Source: Roseiarcus sp963749715 (GTDB lineage Bacteria > Pseudomonadota > Alphaproteobacteria > Rhizobiales > Beijerinckiaceae). Taken from it: a DNA stretch of 64,000 bases. The stretch lies in the NCBI GenBank assembly GCA_963749715.1, contig CAVVNR010000004.1, positions 62,001 through 126,000 of the forward strand. The letters are read 5' to 3'. The position numbers were made by a program, and so were the translations under genes. The notes beneath the pieces are model-generated. The model did no database searches, was not told the DNA's origin, and saw only the letters and a program-made list of their open reading frames with translations. Within the stretch, counting starts at the first letter, position 1, and each line of letters begins with the position of its first letter. Shown here piece by piece: positions 29,670 to 39,862 of this stretch.

Positions 29670-30487
29670 GCGAGCAGGCGGCGCCCGCGGCGCACAGTTC
29701 GTTCTACACGGCGATGCGAATCCTGCCCGCGCCTCAGCGCGAGGCGATGTACGCCCTCTACGGCTTCTGCCGCGCTGTCGACGATATCGCCGACGAGCGT
29801 GGGCCGGCGACCGCCTCGCAGCGCCTGGCGGAACTCGAGCGCTGGCGCGGCGACGTCGCAGCCATGTTCGCCGGACGCGCCCCTCCCCGTCTCGCCGCCC
29901 TCGCCCAAGCGACGCGGGACTTCGACCTCAAGCAAAAAGATTTCGACGCGGTGATCGACGGCATGGCGATGGACGCTGCCGAGGACATCCGCGCCCCCGA
30001 CTGGGCGACGCTGGACCTCTATTGCGACCGGGTCGCGAGCGCGGTCGGCCGGCTCTCGGTGCGCATCTTCCGCCTCGCTGCGGAGCCCGGGGAGGCGCTG
30101 GCCCATCATCTCGGGCGGGCGCTCCAACTCACCAACATTCTGCGCGACATCGACGAGGACGCGGCCGCGGGCCGGCTTTACCTGCCCCGCGAGGCGCTCC
30201 TGGCCGCCGGGGTCACGATCAACGACCCGCTCGAGGCGGCGGCCGATCCGAAGGTCGCCAGCGCCTGCGTCGAAGTGGCGGCGCGGGCGCGCCCCCATTT
30301 TGACAGGTCGGAAGCGATCATGGAGGCGGCGCCGCGGGCGGCGGTCAAGGCGCCGCGACTGATGGCCGCCGCATATAGCTCGATTCTCGACCGGATGATC
30401 GCGGACGGATTCGCGCCGCCGCGGCGTCGCGCCAAAGCCAGCAGACGCAGGATTCTGGGCGCCTTTCTGCGTTACGGGGTCCTGTGA
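29666..30487 (+). CDS. hpnD: HpnD, presqualene diphosphate synthase
   Basis: A 273-residue intact paralogue of HpnC that condenses two farnesyl diphosphates to presqualene diphosphate. Motifs: FCRAVDDIADE (first Asp-rich), YCDRVASAVGRLS, and LTNILRDIDEDAAAGRLYLP (second Asp-rich region with the conserved RLYLP). The start is ATG 29666 (MSEQAAPAAHSSFYTAMRIL), which overlaps the hpnC stop; the longer in-frame reading to 29153 is a shadow of hpnC. The stop overlaps the GTG start of hpnE. Confidence 0.95.
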   Translation: MSEQAAPAAHSSFYTAMRILPAPQREAMYALYGFCRAVDDIADERGPATASQRLAELERWRGDVAAMFAGRAPPRLAALAQATRDFDLKQKDFDAVIDGMAMDAAEDIRAPDWATLDLYCDRVASAVGRLSVRIFRLAAEPGEALAHHLGRALQLTNILRDIDEDAAAGRLYLPREALLAAGVTINDPLEAAADPKVASACVEVAARARPHFDRSEAIMEAAPRAAVKAPRLMAAAYSSILDRMIADGFAPPRRRAKASRRRILGAFLRYGVL

Positions 30488-31770
30488 GCGGCCGGACCGT
30501 CCATGTCGTCGGCGCCGGTGTCGCGGGACTGAGCGCCGCGGTGCGCCTCGCCGAGGCCGGGGTCGAGGTGATCCTGCACGAGGCGGCGCAAGCCGCCGGC
30601 GGGCGCTGCCGTTCCTACGCCGACCGTACGCTCGGCCTCGTCATCGACAACGGCAACCATCTCCTGCTTTCCGGCAATCACGCGGCTCTCGACTATCTCG
30701 CGCGGATCGGCTCGCGCGGCAGCCTGAGCGGACCCGGCGCGGCAATCTTCGATTTTGCCGACCTCAAGACCGGCGAGCGCTGGCGGCTGCGGCCCAGCGA
30801 AGGCCGGGTCCCGTGGTGGCTGTTCGATCCAAAAAAGCGCGCGCCGGGGACGGCGCTGCGCGAATATCTCGCGCCGCTCGCCATGCTGCTTCACGCGCCG
30901 GCGGCGCGAACGGTCGGCCAGGCGATGAATTGCGCCGGTCCTCTCTACGAGCGCCTGTGGGGTCCGCTCCTGACGGCCGGGCTTAACACCGACCCGCCGG
31001 AAGGCTCGGCCGCGCTCGCTTCCGCGCTGTTGCGCGAGACGCTCGGATCAGGAGGGCGAGCGTGCCATCCGCTCATCGCCGGGCAGGGGCTCTCCCGGAG
31101 TTTCATCGACCCCGCGCTCGCCTTTCTCGCCGCGCGCGGCGCAACAATCCGCTTCGGCTCCCGCCTGCGTGAGATTCGCTTCGGCGGCGGGCGAGCCATC
31201 GCGCTCGATTTCGACGACGGACACGCGGCGCTCGACGGAGGCGCGGCGGCGATACTTGCTGTGCCGCCATGGACGGCTCAGGAGCTATTGCCGGGGCTCC
31301 AGGCGCCGGACGAATTCCGGGCCATCGTCAACGCGCATTTTCGTGCGCCCCCGCCGGCGGGTCAGCCGGCCATCCTCGGCGTCGTCAACGGACTGATCGA
31401 ATGGTTGTTCGCCTTTCCGGAGCACCTGTCGGTGACGATCAGCAACGCCGACCGGCTCATCGATCGTCCGCGGGAGGAGCTTGCGGCCGACATCTGGCGC
31501 GAGGTTGCGGCCTTGACCGGCCTCGAGCCCGAACCGCCGCCCTGGCAGATCGTCAAGGAGAAGCGCGCGACCTTCGCCGCGACGCCGGCGCAGAACGCCA
31601 AGCGTCCCCCCTCCAAGACGCGGTGGGAGAATGTCGGGCTCGCCGGCGACTGGATTCAGACTGGCCTCCCAGCCACAATCGAAGGCGCGGCGCGTTCGGG
31701 CTATAAGGCGGCTTCGATCATTGTTGCAGCGGGCGCTCTTGCGCCTCGCGCCCTGAGTGCTTCGCCATGA
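30484..31770 (+). CDS. hpnE: HpnE, hydroxysqualene dehydroxylase (squalene-forming FAD amine-oxidase family)
   Basis: A 428-residue intact flavoprotein. VHVVGAGVAGLSAAVRLAEAG shown as its core GAGVAGLSAA is the FAD-binding Rossmann motif at the N-terminus, followed by AAQAAGGRCRSY, the second FAD contact. The C-terminal FAD motif VGLAGDWIQTGLPATIEGA is also present. HpnE removes the hydroxyl from hydroxysqualene to give squalene, the substrate of HpnF. The start is GTG 30484, overlapping hpnD by four bases, and the stop overlaps hpnF by four bases. Confidence 0.94.
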   Translation: MSGRTVHVVGAGVAGLSAAVRLAEAGVEVILHEAAQAAGGRCRSYADRTLGLVIDNGNHLLLSGNHAALDYLARIGSRGSLSGPGAAIFDFADLKTGERWRLRPSEGRVPWWLFDPKKRAPGTALREYLAPLAMLLHAPAARTVGQAMNCAGPLYERLWGPLLTAGLNTDPPEGSAALASALLRETLGSGGRACHPLIAGQGLSRSFIDPALAFLAARGATIRFGSRLREIRFGGGRAIALDFDDGHAALDGGAAAILAVPPWTAQELLPGLQAPDEFRAIVNAHFRAPPPAGQPAILGVVNGLIEWLFAFPEHLSVTISNADRLIDRPREELAADIWREVAALTGLEPEPPPWQIVKEKRATFAATPAQNAKRPPSKTRWENVGLAGDWIQTGLPATIEGAARSGYKAASIIVAAGALAPRALSASP

Positions 31771-33743
31771 ATGTCGCCTTGGACCATTCCCACGATCAGC
31801 CGTCGCCCGAGGCGCTCGAGCGCCATATTTCCAGGGCCTCGACCGCGCTCCTCGCCCTTCAGCGCGAGGACGGCCACTGGTGTTTCGAGCTCGAGGCCGA
31901 CGCAACGATCCCCGCCGAATATGTGCTCCTCAGGCACTTTCGCGGCGAGAAGCCGAGTCTCGAGCTCGAGCGCCTGATCGCTGTCTATCTCCGGCGAATC
32001 CAGGGCGCGCACGGTGGATGGCCGCTCGTCCACGACGGCGCGTTCGATGTCAGCGCGAGCGTCAAGGCTTATTTCGCCCTCAAGATGATCGGCGACGATC
32101 CTGAAGCGCCACACATGCGCCGCGCGCGCGAAGCGATCCTCGCGCATGGGGGCGCGGCAAAGAGCAATGTCTTCACCCGATTCCTGCTCGCGCTTTATGG
32201 CGCCATTCCGTGGACCGGCGTTCCGACCATGCCGGTCGAGATCCTGCTGCTGCCCCGCTGGTTTCCTTTCCACCTCGACAAGGTCTCCTATTGGGCGCGC
32301 ACGGTCATGGTCCCGCTTCTCGTGCTGCAGGCCCTGAAGCCGCGCGCCGCGAATCCGCGGCGGATCGCGATCGCGGAACTGTTCACCGCGCCGCCCGAGA
32401 CCGTGCGCAAGTGGCCGACGGGCGCGCATCAGGCATGGCTCGCGGTGAGGATCTTCGGCGCGATCGACTGGCTCCTGAAGCGCGTGGAGCCTCTCTTTCC
32501 AGCGCAGCTTCGCCGGCGCGCCATCGCCGCCGCCGAGGGCTTCGTCATCGAACGCCTGAACCGCGAGGACGGCCTCGGCGCCATCTATCCGGCGATGGCG
32601 AATGCGGTCTTGATGTTCGACGCGCTTGGCTACCCGCCCGACGATCCGCGCCTGGTCGCAGCCCGCAGCTCGATCGAGCGGCTGCTCGTCATCGGCAAGG
32701 ACGAGGCCTATTGCCAGCCGTGCCTGTCGCCGGTCTGGGACACCGCCCTCGCCGCGCACGCGCTGCTCGAGACGGGGGGCGAGGCCGGCGCCGCGCCGGT
32801 TCGCGCCGCGCTCGACTGGCTCAAGCCGCGCCAGATCCTCGACGTCAAGGGCGATTGGGCCGCCCAGCGTCCGGACGTGCGGCCGGGCGGCTGGGCTTTC
32901 CAATACGCCAACCCGCACTATCCCGACACCGACGACACCGCCGTGGTGGCGATGGCGATGGATCGCGCGGACCGGGGCGGCGTCACCAGCGCTCCGGACG
33001 CACATGCCGGCGCCGTCGCCCGTGCCCGCGAATGGATCGAGGGATTGCAAAGTCGCGATGGCGCCTGGGCCGCTTTCGACGCCGACAACACCTATCACTA
33101 TCTCAATCACATCCCGTTCGCCGATCACGGCGCGCTGCTTGATCCGCCGACGGCCGATGTCACCGCGCGTTGCGTATCCATGCTCGCCCAGCTCGGCGAG
33201 AACCGCCAGACCAGCACCGCGCTGGCGCGCGGAATCGACGCCCTCAAGGCCGATCAGGAAGAGGACGGAAGCTGGTTCGGCCGGTGGGGCATGAACTACA
33301 TCTACGGAACATGGTCGGCGCTGTGCGCGTTGGCCGCGGCTGGCGAGGACGCCCGGTCGGAATCCGTCCGCCGGGCTGCCGCATGGCTCATCCGGATCCA
33401 GAATTCCGACGGCGGCTGGGGCGAGAGCAGCAAGAGCTACCGGCTTGACTATAAAGGGTTCGAACCGTCGCAGAGCACCGCTTCGCAAACCGCCTGGGCG
33501 CTGCTCGGGCTCATGGCGGCGGGGGAGACGGACCATCCGGCCGTCGCCCGCGGCGTCGCCTATCTCTCAGCGACTCAGGCCGACGACGGGTTCTGGAACG
33601 AACCGTTCCATACCGCGACCGGATTTCCCCGCGTATTCTACTTACGATATCACGGTTATTCGAAGTTTTTTCCGCTCTGGGCGCTCGCCCGCTACCGCAA
33701 TCTCAAGCGGGGCAACAGCCGCGCCGCGGTCTTCGGGATGTAA
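31767..33743 (+). CDS. shc: Squalene-hopene cyclase (HpnF/Shc)
   Basis: A 658-residue intact class II terpene cyclase that folds squalene into the pentacyclic hopene/hopanol skeleton at the inner membrane. The catalytic DxDDTA motif is seen as PDTDDTAVVAM near residue 386. Several QW repeats are visible (QREDGHWCFELE, GIQGAHGGW-like, LQSRDGAWAAFD, QEEDGSWFGRWG, QNSDGGWGESS, QADDGFWNEPF). The N-terminal SRASTALLALQ and the C-terminal YHGYSKFFPLWALARY are typical of bacterial SHCs. It is the last gene of the overlapping hpnABCDEF unit. A Tyr-rich YGTWSALCAL helix lies in the expected position. Confidence 0.96.
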   Translation: MNVALDHSHDQPSPEALERHISRASTALLALQREDGHWCFELEADATIPAEYVLLRHFRGEKPSLELERLIAVYLRRIQGAHGGWPLVHDGAFDVSASVKAYFALKMIGDDPEAPHMRRAREAILAHGGAAKSNVFTRFLLALYGAIPWTGVPTMPVEILLLPRWFPFHLDKVSYWARTVMVPLLVLQALKPRAANPRRIAIAELFTAPPETVRKWPTGAHQAWLAVRIFGAIDWLLKRVEPLFPAQLRRRAIAAAEGFVIERLNREDGLGAIYPAMANAVLMFDALGYPPDDPRLVAARSSIERLLVIGKDEAYCQPCLSPVWDTALAAHALLETGGEAGAAPVRAALDWLKPRQILDVKGDWAAQRPDVRPGGWAFQYANPHYPDTDDTAVVAMAMDRADRGGVTSAPDAHAGAVARAREWIEGLQSRDGAWAAFDADNTYHYLNHIPFADHGALLDPPTADVTARCVSMLAQLGENRQTSTALARGIDALKADQEEDGSWFGRWGMNYIYGTWSALCALAAAGEDARSESVRRAAAWLIRIQNSDGGWGESSKSYRLDYKGFEPSQSTASQTAWALLGLMAAGETDHPAVARGVAYLSATQADDGFWNEPFHTATGFPRVFYLRYHGYSKFFPLWALARYRNLKRGNSRAAVFGM

Positions 33744-33928
33744 CGGCGAGGCGGCTGATCGCCGCGCCGCCTTACCCCAATCGGCGCGGGCCTCGGACCA
33801 CTTGTCATCGAATTGTAACAATATATACTAAGCTGCTTCGTCCGTGTGAGATTCCTCCGCGGACCAGAAATGACACAAGAGAATGGTTGTTACCGTCGAG
33901 TCCTAGCTTGTGGAGGGATATCAGCCGC

Positions 33929-35111
<1,183 letters not shown>

Positions 35112-35124
35112 CGATCGGCCGCGG

Positions 35125-35867
35125 ATGGCGGCGGCGATCGAAACGTTGCTGTTCGACTTCGGCGGCACGCTCGACGCTGACGGCGTGGCGTGGAAAGAAC
35201 GCTTCTACGCGCTCTATCGGGAAGAGGAACTCGATATGACCGCCGAGGCGTTTGCGCCGGTCTATTTCGCCGCCGATGACCCGCTCGTCGGCGCCCTGTC
35301 GCGTACGGCCAGCCTCTCGGAGACCGTGCATGCGTTGGTCATGAACCTCGAAGCGGAATTGGCGCGCCGATGCGCCGAAGCTCCTGGCGCCGCAACGGTC
35401 AAGGAGCGGGCCGGCGAGCGATCGCGGCGAGCGCGTTGTCGCGCGTTTCCTGTCTGACATGTCGGCCATTTTCGCTCGCAATCGACCGATCCTCGAAGAA
35501 TTGGGCGAACACTGCCGGCTGGGCGTCGTGTCGAACTTCTACGGTAATCTCGAAGCGGTGTGCGGGACTTCGGGTCTCGCTCCCCTCTTCGGCGTCATGA
35601 CGGATAGTCTGCCGCGTCGGGGCCGAAAAGCCCGACCCCGCGATTTTCCGCGCCGCTCTCGAGGCGCTTGACGCCGCGCCGGACGAAAGCCGTCTTCGTC
35701 GGCAATTCCTTGCGCCGCGACCGCGAGGGCGCTCGGCGCGCCGGGCATGGGCTTCATTTGGATCGCGCCCGAAGACGTACAGGCCGAAGCCGCTCGGGCG
35801 GCCGCGTCCGGGTCCGCTCTCGTCCGCCGTGACCGAACTGCCCGATCTCTTGAATATCTTCAAATGA
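35125..35867 (+). CDS. HAD family phosphatase (frame shifts)
   Basis: A haloacid dehalogenase-like hydrolase of about 240 residues. Motif I is LLFDFGGTLDADG at residues 7-19 (Asp nucleophile). After a frame change near 35440, MSAIFARNRPILEELGEHC and GVVSNFYGNLE (motif II Ser) follow; after another near 35620, AEKPDPAIFRAALEAL (motif III Lys) and, in a further frame, VFVGNSLRRDREGARRAG (motif IV). All four motifs survive in order. In this setting it is the natural candidate for removing the phosphate from inositol 3-phosphate or from a later phosphorylated intermediate. The stop overlaps the next ATG (ATGA at 35864). Confidence 0.75.
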
Positions 35868-36596
35868 CTGGCGCGCGGGAACACATCCAGGGTTGCGCAG
35901 GAGGCATCATCGCCGCGGGCAGCGGGACCCGCCTGCGGGCGGATGGGTATCATGCAGCAAGCCGATGACGCCGGTCGGCGGACGGCCCCTGATCGGGCAC
36001 ACGCTCGATCGGTTTCGCGCCGTCGGCATCCGCCGCGTGACGGTCATCATCAACGAAGAGAGCGACGATTGCCGGCAATGGCTCGGCGAGCATGGCGAGG
36101 ATTTTGATCTCGACGTGATCGTGCGCACGACTCCCTCTTCATATGCGAGCTTTCGCCTGGTCGCCGACCGGCTGGCCCATTCGCCGGCGTTGATCACGAC
36201 GGTCGACACGATCTTCCGGTTCGCGACTTCCGCCATTTCGTGCATGCGGCCGCCGGCTTTGCGAGCGACGCGGTCGTGCTTGGCGTGACCAGCCATGTCG
36301 ATGACGACAATCCCTTGTGGGCGACGCCGGACGTCCCCGATGGCCGTATCCGGCGGCTCGGCGGCGACAGCGGCAGCCATGTAACGGCCGGCCTCTACTG
36401 GCTTCCCGCGCGCAAGATCGAGCAGCCTGCGACCGGCTTCGAGAGGCTCCGCGACTATCTCAAATGGCTGGTCGACGGGCGCCAGCCGGTCTACGGCGTG
36501 GTTCTTCCTCTTGTCTTCGACATCGACCGGGCGCGCGACGTCGAGGCGGCCGAGTTGGCCGGATTTCCTCGACAGCCCGAGAGCGCGCTCGAATGA
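35864..36596 (+). CDS. Sugar/cyclitol-1-phosphate nucleotidyltransferase-like protein (frame shifts)
   Basis: An NTP-transferase domain protein of about 240 residues. GGIIAAGSGTRLRADG with SKPMTPVGGRPLIGHTLDRF (split by a frame change near 35955) is the G-x-G-T-R...KPM nucleotide-binding signature of the RmlA/GlmU/inositol-1-phosphate cytidylyltransferase superfamily. TTVDTIFR is the metal-binding region and HVTAGLYWLPARKIE the sugar-side segment. A second change lies near 36230. By context it may activate inositol phosphate or an amino-cyclitol phosphate with CTP, as the IPCT enzyme does in di-myo-inositol phosphate synthesis; the nucleotide cannot be told from sequence. It overlaps the next gene by four bases. 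Confidence 0.75.
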
Positions 36597-37444
36597 GCGC
36601 GGGCATCACCTGCTGGGGCGTCTACCGTGAGGCGGCGCATTCGCCCGGACGCATCGACGACGACGCCGCGATCCTGGAAAGCGTCGGCGCGTCCTTGACG
36701 GAGCGAGGTTTCGCCGTCGAATTGGTCGAGGCCGACGCCATGGACGAGGCGCCTTCAGCCAACGTGTTCATCATGTGCGAGCGTGGCCCAATCCTCGATC
36801 GCCTCGCTGCTATGGAGAAGACAGGCGCGATCGTGGTCAACTCTCCCGCCGCGATTCGCAACACCTACCGCCACCGGATGATCGAACTCTTCGCGCGGCG
36901 CGACGTGTCTGCGCCCTCAGCCAGATTGTCGCGACCGACGCGACGAAGCCGCGGCCTGCCAACTCCATGTGGGTCAAGCGCTACGACTTTCACGCGACGC
37001 AGACCGACGATGTGATGTATGTGGCCTCGGAGACAGGGATGGCGCGAGACCCTGCGCCGTTTCGCCGAGCGCGGCATTCCCTTTGTCGTGGCCCAGGAGC
37101 ATGTGCCGGGCGATCTGGTCAAGTTCTACGGCGTCAGAAGCGGCGCTCTTGCTGCGGAGGCCAACTGGTTCCAGTGGTTCTATCACCGCGACAAAGGCAT
37201 GCTGGGCCATTCGTTCGACACGATTCGCCTGCATCGGGCGGCGCTCGACGCGGCCGCCGCGCTCGGACTCGAGATATTCGGCGGCGACGCCATCATCCAG
37301 GCCAACGGCGAACCGATGATCATCGACCTCAACGCGTGGCCGAGCTATGCGCTCTACCGCGATCAAGCCGCGCAGGCGATCGCGGAGCACCTGAGCGAGC
37401 GTTTCCGGCGCCGCCCGCGCATTGTCGCCTCAACGAGGAATTGA
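36593..37444 (+). CDS. ATP-grasp enzyme (frame shifts)
   Basis: About 283 residues in three frames, changing near 36925 and 37010. The start MSAGITCWGVYREAAHSPG overlaps the previous stop (ATGA). VNSPAAIRNTYRHRMIELF is the N-terminal lobe helix; WVKRYDFHATQ and FVVAQEHVPGDLVKFYGV form the ATP-binding centre; EIFGGDAIIQANGEPMIIDLN and WPSYALYRDQAAQAI form the Mg-binding end (D-L-N). ATP-grasp enzymes form acyl-phosphate-driven bonds, for example ligating an amino acid to an amine, and the fold also includes inositol phosphate kinases. With an aminotransferase next door, acylation of an aminocyclitol is one possibility; cyclitol phosphorylation is another. I cannot choose between them. Confidence 0.72.
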
Positions 37445-37448
37445 CCCA

Positions 37449-38831
37449 GTGAACGACCTCTTCATCGGCAAGAACGTCCCCCGCGCGCCCAGCGCGATCT
37501 TCCGCGCCGCGCCGTGCCGGGTCCGAAATCGAAAGCGATCTTCGACCGTGAGGCCAAGGCCATGGCGCCCGGGCTGCAGTCGATCGCGCTCTATTCGCAA
37601 ATTGTCGTCGACCGCGCCAAGCGGTTGCACCATCACCGACGTCGACGGCAACGAGTATCTTGATTTCATCGCCGGCATCGCCGTTGGCAGTCTCGGCCAT
37701 GGCCATCCGCACTACGTCAAGCGCCTCAAGGAGCAGCTCGACAAGGCCACCTTCGGCAGCTTCACGACCGAGGCGCGAGCGGAGTTTCTCAACCGCATCG
37801 CCGAGACGCTGCCCGAAGGGCTCACGCATCTCCAGCTTTTCTCAGGCGGCGCGGAGGCGGTCGAGGCAGCCTTCCGGCTCGCAAAGTCGGCGACGAAGAA
37901 GTTCGAGTTCATCGGGTTCTGGGGCGGCTTCCACGGCAAGTCGCAGGGCGTGATCGGGCTTCTCGGCGGCGCCTACCGCAACCATCAGGGGCCGTTCCCG
38001 CCGGGCATGCACCACAGCCCTTACGCCAATTGCTATCGCTGCCCGTTCAACTTGCAGCATCCGTCCTGCGGATTGGCCTGCGCGGAGCATCTGCGCAACG
38101 TCATCAAGAACGATACCCAGGGCGAGATCGCCGCGATCATCATCGAACCGATGCAGGGGACGGCGGGCAACGTCGTGCCGCCTGACGATTTCATTCATGC
38201 GGTGCGCGAGATCGCGACCGAGGTCGGCGCGCTCCTCATCGCCGACGAGATCCTCGATCGGTTTCGGCCGCACAGGCAAGATGTGGGCCTCGGAGCATTT
38301 CGGCCTCAAGCCCGACATCATGACGGTCGGCAAGGGGATCGGCGGCGGCTTCCCGATGAGCGGGGTCGCTTCGTCGCTCGAGAACATGTCCGCCAAGCCC
38401 TTCGGCGAGCCGAGCGGTTAGCTCATCGAGCTATGGCGGAAATCCGCTCGCCGGCGCGGCGGGCCTCGCCGCCATCGAGGCGATGGTCGAGGACAGGCTG
38501 GTCGAAAACTCCGCCCGGGTCGGGGCGAGCATGCTGGACGCGCTCAGGCGCTGCAGGAGAAATACCGCTTCATCGGCGACGTGCGAGGGCGGGGCCTGAT
38601 GATCGGCGTCGACATGGTCGCCGATCGCAAGACCAAGGCGCCTCTGGACAAGACGATCACCCGCGCGCTCTTCCATGAGGCGCTGGAGCGCGGCCTCATG
38701 ACAATGTCCTATTCGAGCGTCATCCGCATCAACCCGCCCCTGGTGATCACGGAGGACGAAGCGCTGCAAGGCGTCGACATCCTCGACCAATCCTTCGCCG
38801 CGATCGCGCGACTGGATTCGGGCTCGATTGA
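37449..38831 (+). CDS. Class III PLP-dependent aminotransferase (frame shifts)
   Basis: A fold-type I aminotransferase of about 450 residues starting at GTG 37449 (MNDLFIGKNVPRAPSAIFR). A frame change near 37510 and another near 37620 bracket GPKSKAIFDREAKAMAPGL; then a long good stretch: TDVDGNEYLDFIAGIAVGSLGHGHP, LQLFSGGAEAVEAAFRLAK, GGFHGKSQGVIGLLGG. It contains four extra cysteines (CYRCPFNLQHPSCGLAC) not usual in the class. LIADEIL carries the PLP-contact Asp, and DIMTVGKGIGGGFPM holds the Schiff-base Lys. Breaks recur near 38260, 38420 and 38550. Likely role here: amination of a keto-cyclitol produced by the adjacent dehydrogenase. The end is uncertain because of the frame breaks; TGA at 38829-38831 is the best guess. 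Confidence 0.78.
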
Positions 38832-38846
38832 GGCGGCGATCGCTCG

Positions 38847-39862
38847 GTGCTTCGAGGGGCGCGTTCATCGGTTTCGGCAATGTCGCGGCCAATGGGCATC
38901 GCCCGGGTGGCGCTCGCGCGATGATGTCCGGATCGTCGCCGCGACCGACGCCGCTCCGAGTCGCGCCGCGAGGCGTTTCTCGCCGCCTGTCCTGAAGGCC
39001 GGTGGTATGACACGGTCGACGATCTGCTTTGTCGCGAACGGCTCGATTTCGTCGACATCTGCGCGCCGCCGGGCAGCCACGCGGCCTTGATCGAACGGGC
39101 GCTCGATGCAGGACTCCATGTGCTCAGCGAGAAGCCGATGGCCACGCGGGTCAACGACGCGACGCGCGCAGAACGGCGGCCGCGCGCGCCGGGCGCGTCC
39201 TCCATACCGTTCACAATTGGCTTAATGCGCCCATTTGCCTAAAGATTTCGGCGCTGATCGACGGGGGCGCGATCGGCGCCGTCCGGTCGGTGCGCTGGCG
39301 GACGCTGCGGAGAGAGCCGGCGATCGCCGTCAGCGCGACCGGCGTCGCGAACTGGCGCGTCGATCCCGGGCTCGCGGGCGGCGGCATTTTCATCGATCAT
39401 GGCTGGCATGCGCTCTATTGCGTCGCGCGCTGGGCGGGCGCGCCGCGCTGCCGTCTCCGCGCGGCTCGAAACGCGCCGCTTCCATGACCAGCCGCTCGAG
39501 GACACCGCGAGTCTCGACCTGGAGACAGCCTCCGGCGCGAGCCGCATCTTTCTGACCTGGGCCGCCGATGAGCGCTCGAATGCGATCGAGATCGACGGCG
39601 AGCGCGGTGAGATCCGTGTCTGGGGCGACGCCTCGTGCTCAGCTCGCATTCGCAAGAGCGCCGCTGGCTTTGTCCGCCGCCGCTGTCCGAAGGGTCGCAT
39701 CATCCCGACTGGTTCGGCGGCGTTGCGGAGGACTTTCTCGCCGCGGCGACTGGCGGCGGCGCAGGCAATCTCAAGGAGGCGATGCTGTGCGCCGCCGCGA
39801 TCGACGCCGCCCAACGGTCAAGCGCCGCGGGCGCGGCCTGGCTCGCGCTCTCCCCCGACTAG
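38847..39862 (+). CDS. Gfo/Idh/MocA family dehydrogenase (frame shifts)
   Basis: A NAD(P)-dependent dehydrogenase of about 335 residues, the family of inositol 2-dehydrogenase. Pieces in several frames read in order: GAFIGFGNVAANGHRPGW (Rossmann), DFVDICAPPGSHAALIERAL, LHVLSEKPMAT (the catalytic E-K-P motif), VHNWLNAPICLKISALIDGGAIGAV, VDPGLAGGGIFIDHGWHALY (D-x-x-H catalytic region), NAIEIDGERGEIRVWGD and WFGGVAEDFL. At least five frame changes (near 38900, 39150, 39220, 39470 and 39650). The start GTG 38847 is inferred by restoring frame to the GAFIGFG segment. It would oxidise inositol or a related cyclitol to the ketone. The stop overlaps that of the convergent CDP-alcohol transferase. Confidence 0.75.

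Noticed and set aside
31701..33536. A 611-codon open frame on the minus strand opposite shc
   Set aside because: Arg/Asp/Gly-rich composition without family features; it is the GC-driven antisense shadow of the intact cyclase.
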